Shown: positions 61,288 to 64,000 of the stretch, one piece after another | How positions within the stretch are numbered: the stretch's first letter is position 1 | Layout of the letters: each line of letters opens with the position of its first letter | DNA from: JAJCYK01 sp965212195 | Lineage (GTDB): Bacteria; Bacteroidota; Bacteroidia; Cytophagales; Cyclobacteriaceae | Assembly: GCA_965212195.1 (NCBI GenBank) | Contig: CBDBUW010000002.1 | Coordinates: 186,001-250,000, forward strand | Length of the DNA: 64,000 bases | Direction: 5' to 3' | Translations under genes and position numbers: made by a program | Notes under the pieces: model-generated | What the model was told of the DNA's origin: nothing | The model's database searches: none | Seen by the model: the letters and a program-made list of their open reading frames with translations, nothing else

Positions 61288-62628
61288 ATGAGAATCATCA
61301 TTGCTGGTGCCGGAGAAGTTGGATACCACCTTGCCAAGCTGTTGGCCTACGAAAAGCAGGATATCCTGCTAATCGATAACGACAAGGACAAGCTTACTCA
61401 GGTTTCCAACACCATGGATGTGGCGGTAATCCACGGAAATGCCACCTACTTTAGCGTACTGGAAGAAGCACAGGTCAATAAAGCCGATCTACTGCTAGCT
61501 TTGACCTCTTCTGAAGAAACCAATCTGGCTACTGCCATAATCGGCAAGCAATTAGGCGCTAAGAAGACCGTAGCCCGTATTAGCAACATCGAATTTTTGC
61601 TTAAAAAAGAGAAAACCGCCTTGCAGAGGATGGGGATTGATGAACTCATTTCTCCAGAATCACTGGCAGCCCGAGAGATCAAAAGGCTCCTAAAAGAGAC
61701 CGCAATTACCGATACCTTCGATTTTGACCATGGTTTACTTTCATTAGTAGGTATTCACATTGATGAGGGCAGCCCCTTGCAAAACAAAATGCTAATGGAT
61801 CTGGCGCATCTCAATCCCCACAACAATTACATTACAGTAGCGGTATTGCGCAACAATGAAACGCTAATTCCCAGGGGGAATACGGAAATTAAAGCCAATG
61901 ATCACGCGTATTTTATTGCCGAACCCGATGGCATAGAACAAGTTCTGAACCTCACTTCCAGAGAAAGACGCACCATAAAAAATGTAATGGTACTGGGTGG
62001 AAGTAAAATAGGTTTTCATACTGCACGGAAGCTGAGTATTAAATTCAACGTGAAATTGATCGAGAAAGACAAGCAAAAATGTTTCGAGCTTGCCGATCAG
62101 CTTCCGGGAACCTTGATCATTAATGCCGAGGGCAGCGACGTGGAGCTATTAAAATCCGAGGGAATTGCCAATATGGATGCTTTCATTGCCGTGACCGGCA
62201 ATTCTGAGACCAATATTATTTCCTGTCTATTGGCAAAGAATCAAGGGGTTCCCAAGACCATTGCTTTGGTAGAAAATATTGACTACATCCACTTGTCCCA
62301 GAATGTAGGGGTAGATACCATGATCAATAAAAAACTGATCGCAGCCAATTTTATTTTCCGCTATATCCGGCAAGGTGAAGTTCTGGACCTTACCAGTATA
62401 CACGGTGTTGATGCAGAGATACTGGAGTTCGAAGTAACTGAAAGCTCCAGAATAATTGATCAAGAGCTCAAGGACATTGACTTTCCTAAATCGGCTATCG
62501 TAGGGGGCGTAATCCGTAAAGGACAAGGGCACACTATCAAAGGGGAGTTTACCTTTAAGCCCAAAGACCGAGTAGTGGTATTAAGTAGGCCGGAGTGCAT
62601 TACCAAGGTGGAAAGGCTTTTTAAGTAG
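61288..62628 (+). CDS. trkA: Trk potassium uptake system NAD-binding subunit TrkA
   Basis: 446 residues, two tandem RCK units: IIAGAGEVGYHLAKLL at residues 3-18 with IDNDKDKL, and MVLGGSKIGFHTARKL near 234 with IEKDKQK; each followed by a TrkA-C domain. This is the cytosolic gating ring of a Trk K+ uptake channel. HGNATYFSVLEEA and NAEGSDVELLKSEG are typical family motifs. It precedes trkH by 20 bases, so the two form an operon. Confidence 0.95.
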   Translation: MRIIIAGAGEVGYHLAKLLAYEKQDILLIDNDKDKLTQVSNTMDVAVIHGNATYFSVLEEAQVNKADLLLALTSSEETNLATAIIGKQLGAKKTVARISNIEFLLKKEKTALQRMGIDELISPESLAAREIKRLLKETAITDTFDFDHGLLSLVGIHIDEGSPLQNKMLMDLAHLNPHNNYITVAVLRNNETLIPRGNTEIKANDHAYFIAEPDGIEQVLNLTSRERRTIKNVMVLGGSKIGFHTARKLSIKFNVKLIEKDKQKCFELADQLPGTLIINAEGSDVELLKSEGIANMDAFIAVTGNSETNIISCLLAKNQGVPKTIALVENIDYIHLSQNVGVDTMINKKLIAANFIFRYIRQGEVLDLTSIHGVDAEILEFEVTESSRIIDQELKDIDFPKSAIVGGVIRKGQGHTIKGEFTFKPKDRVVVLSRPECITKVERLFK

Positions 62629-62648
62629 CCCTGGCCCCAGGTATAGGT

Positions 62649-64000
62649 ATGAGGTTAAATCTGAATATAGTAGCCAATCTTTTAGGCATTCTGCTCATGA
62701 TCAATGGCATGTTCATGCTGTTGTGCATACCCGTTTCACTCTATTATCAAGAAGGCGGCTTATACCCTTTGTTGTTCTCAAGTCTAATCTCAGGTGCGGT
62801 GGGCGTGTCCCTGTGGTTGAGTAATCGTCGGTCCAAAAACAATACCCTAGGCAAGCGAGAGGGATATTTGATCGTGACTTTAGGCTGGCTGGTCATGTCT
62901 TTGACCGGCACCTTGCCTTATCTGTTGAGCGGCTCTATACCTAATTTTACCAACGCCTTTTTTGAAACGATCTCCGGATACACCACTACCGGTGCCAGCA
63001 TATTGAACGATATCGAATCTCTTCCCAAAGGCATCTTGATATGGCGCAGTCTAACGCAATGGATCGGAGGCATGGGCATAATCGTATTGGCGGTGGCTAT
63101 TTTGCCGATCTTAGGTATTGGAGGTATGCAGTTATTTGTGGCAGAAGCACCTGGACTAAAGCCCGACAAGCTGCAGCCCAGAATAACGGAGACCGCTAAA
63201 CGTTTATGGTTCATTTATGTAGGACTTACTTTACTGGAATTTGTACTGTTAAATATTAGCGGGATGACTACCTTCGACGCCATTAATCACAGTTTGACCA
63301 CCATGGCGACCGGAGGATTTTCTACCAAGCAAGCAAGCATAGCTTATTACGACACTCCCCTGATCCAGTACATCATTATCGCATTTATGTTTATTGCCGG
63401 TACAAATTTCACTCTCACCTATTTCGGATTTAAAGGGGATTTTCGAAAGGTATGGGCCAATGAAGAATTCCGGGTGTATTCTCTTGGTATACTTATATTG
63501 GGTGTATTGGTTTCGTTAGGCATTTATGTAATTTCGGATAGCGGGTTTGAAAAAGCCTTCAGAGATGCCCTGTTTCAGGTTACCGCACTGGTCACCACCA
63601 CGGGCTATGTATCCGCCGATTATACAGCATGGACGCCTTCACTGACCATCGTATTTTTTATGCTGATGTTTGTGGGTGCTTCCGCAGGGTCTACCGCCGG
63701 AGGAGTTAAGATCGTACGGCATTTGCTATTGATTAAAAACGGCTTCCTGGAACTTAAAAGACAGATCCACCCTGCTGCCATTATACCGGTGAGGCTAAAT
63801 AAGAAAGCAGTGAGCCAGGATATAACTTATAATGTGCTGGCTTTCATTATGATCTATCTGACTATTTATGTGGTAAGCGCTTTTGTTATGGGACTGATTG
63901 GGGTGGATTTTACCACCGCCCTGGGCAGTGTGGCTACTTCCCTAGGCAATATCGGACCGGGACTGGGTTCCGTAGGTCCTGTTGACAATTTTGGCCACTT
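62649..64000 (+). CDS. trkH: Trk potassium transporter membrane subunit TrkH, 3' end outside window
   Basis: The ATG at 62649 opens a frame that runs to the window edge (450 codons). N-terminal membrane helices are followed by pore repeats with the K+-filter pattern: SGYTTTGASI, then MATGGFST, VTTTGYVSAD and, near the edge, SLGNIGPG. SLTQWIGGMGIIVL and FMFIAGTNFTLTYF are also TrkH-specific. It forms the potassium-conducting dimer with TrkA. Probably about 30-50 more residues lie beyond the window. Confidence 0.93.
   Translation, partial: MRLNLNIVANLLGILLMINGMFMLLCIPVSLYYQEGGLYPLLFSSLISGAVGVSLWLSNRRSKNNTLGKREGYLIVTLGWLVMSLTGTLPYLLSGSIPNFTNAFFETISGYTTTGASILNDIESLPKGILIWRSLTQWIGGMGIIVLAVAILPILGIGGMQLFVAEAPGLKPDKLQPRITETAKRLWFIYVGLTLLEFVLLNISGMTTFDAINHSLTTMATGGFSTKQASIAYYDTPLIQYIIIAFMFIAGTNFTLTYFGFKGDFRKVWANEEFRVYSLGILILGVLVSLGIYVISDSGFEKAFRDALFQVTALVTTTGYVSADYTAWTPSLTIVFFMLMFVGASAGSTAGGVKIVRHLLLIKNGFLELKRQIHPAAIIPVRLNKKAVSQDITYNVLAFIMIYLTIYVVSAFVMGLIGVDFTTALGSVATSLGNIGPGLGSVGPVDNFGH

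Noticed and set aside
1..64000. CRISPR arrays, insertion sequences, prophage or toxin-antitoxin genes
   Set aside because: No regularly spaced repeats, transposase, integrase or phage structural motifs were seen on either strand.

Overview
The window is chromosomal DNA from a member of the Bacteroidota; I cannot name the genus. The main grounds are a MurF-alanine racemase fusion, several TonB-type and OmpA-type envelope proteins, lipoproteins with Asp-rich residues after the lipid cysteine, LytS/LytTR and RprXY-like two-component systems, promoter elements of the Bacteroidota type (TTG, about 19-21 bases, TAnnTTTG), A-rich start regions instead of strong Shine-Dalgarno sites, and moderate GC. 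Gene density is high, many genes overlap by 1-20 bases, and I see no phage, insertion sequence or CRISPR array.

Layout. 1-9.9 kb: a truncated LytS kinase, NDH-2, UvrA, two secreted proteins, and an operon of nucleoside-diphosphate-sugar epimerase-like SDR, LOG-family hydrolase and lytic transglycosylase. 10-16 kb: a TonB-dependent receptor and a beta-helix lipoprotein, each followed by its own terminator, then an orphan MoxR ATPase. 16-25.9 kb: a transglutaminase-like protein, a very large phosphoesterase/Omp85 fusion, a TetR regulator with three matching operators and its likely target alpha/beta hydrolase-Nudix pair, an OmpA protein and a triple-fasciclin lipoprotein. 25.9-28.8 kb: a LytS/LytTR pair with two small secreted proteins. 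28.9-30.3 kb: a decayed patch with two frame-disrupted small genes and two strong hairpins. 30.3-36.8 kb: a beta-lactamase-fold hydrolase, tRNA-Val, a secreted methyltransferase, YceI, a PA0069-type radical SAM protein, LysA and a charged secreted protein.

36.9-44.9 kb is the most distinctive block: six tightly spaced same-strand genes encoding a giant SGNH/membrane-dehydrogenase/cytochrome c lipoprotein, a sugar epimerase-like TIM barrel, an enolase-superfamily acid-sugar dehydratase, a VOC protein, a D-2-hydroxyacid dehydrogenase and a ThuA-like lipoprotein. It looks like an uncharacterised carbohydrate or acid-sugar catabolic pathway. It is followed by an RprXY-like two-component pair, a stand-alone HisA-like protein that lacks the expected catalytic aspartate, MurF-Alr, a barrel/DUF3179 pair, a membrane-anchored MutS-like ATPase and PurK-PurE. 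The last 7 kb is a potassium/cation block: a K+ channel, an SLC12-like transporter, a secreted coiled-coil protein, TrkA and the start of TrkH.
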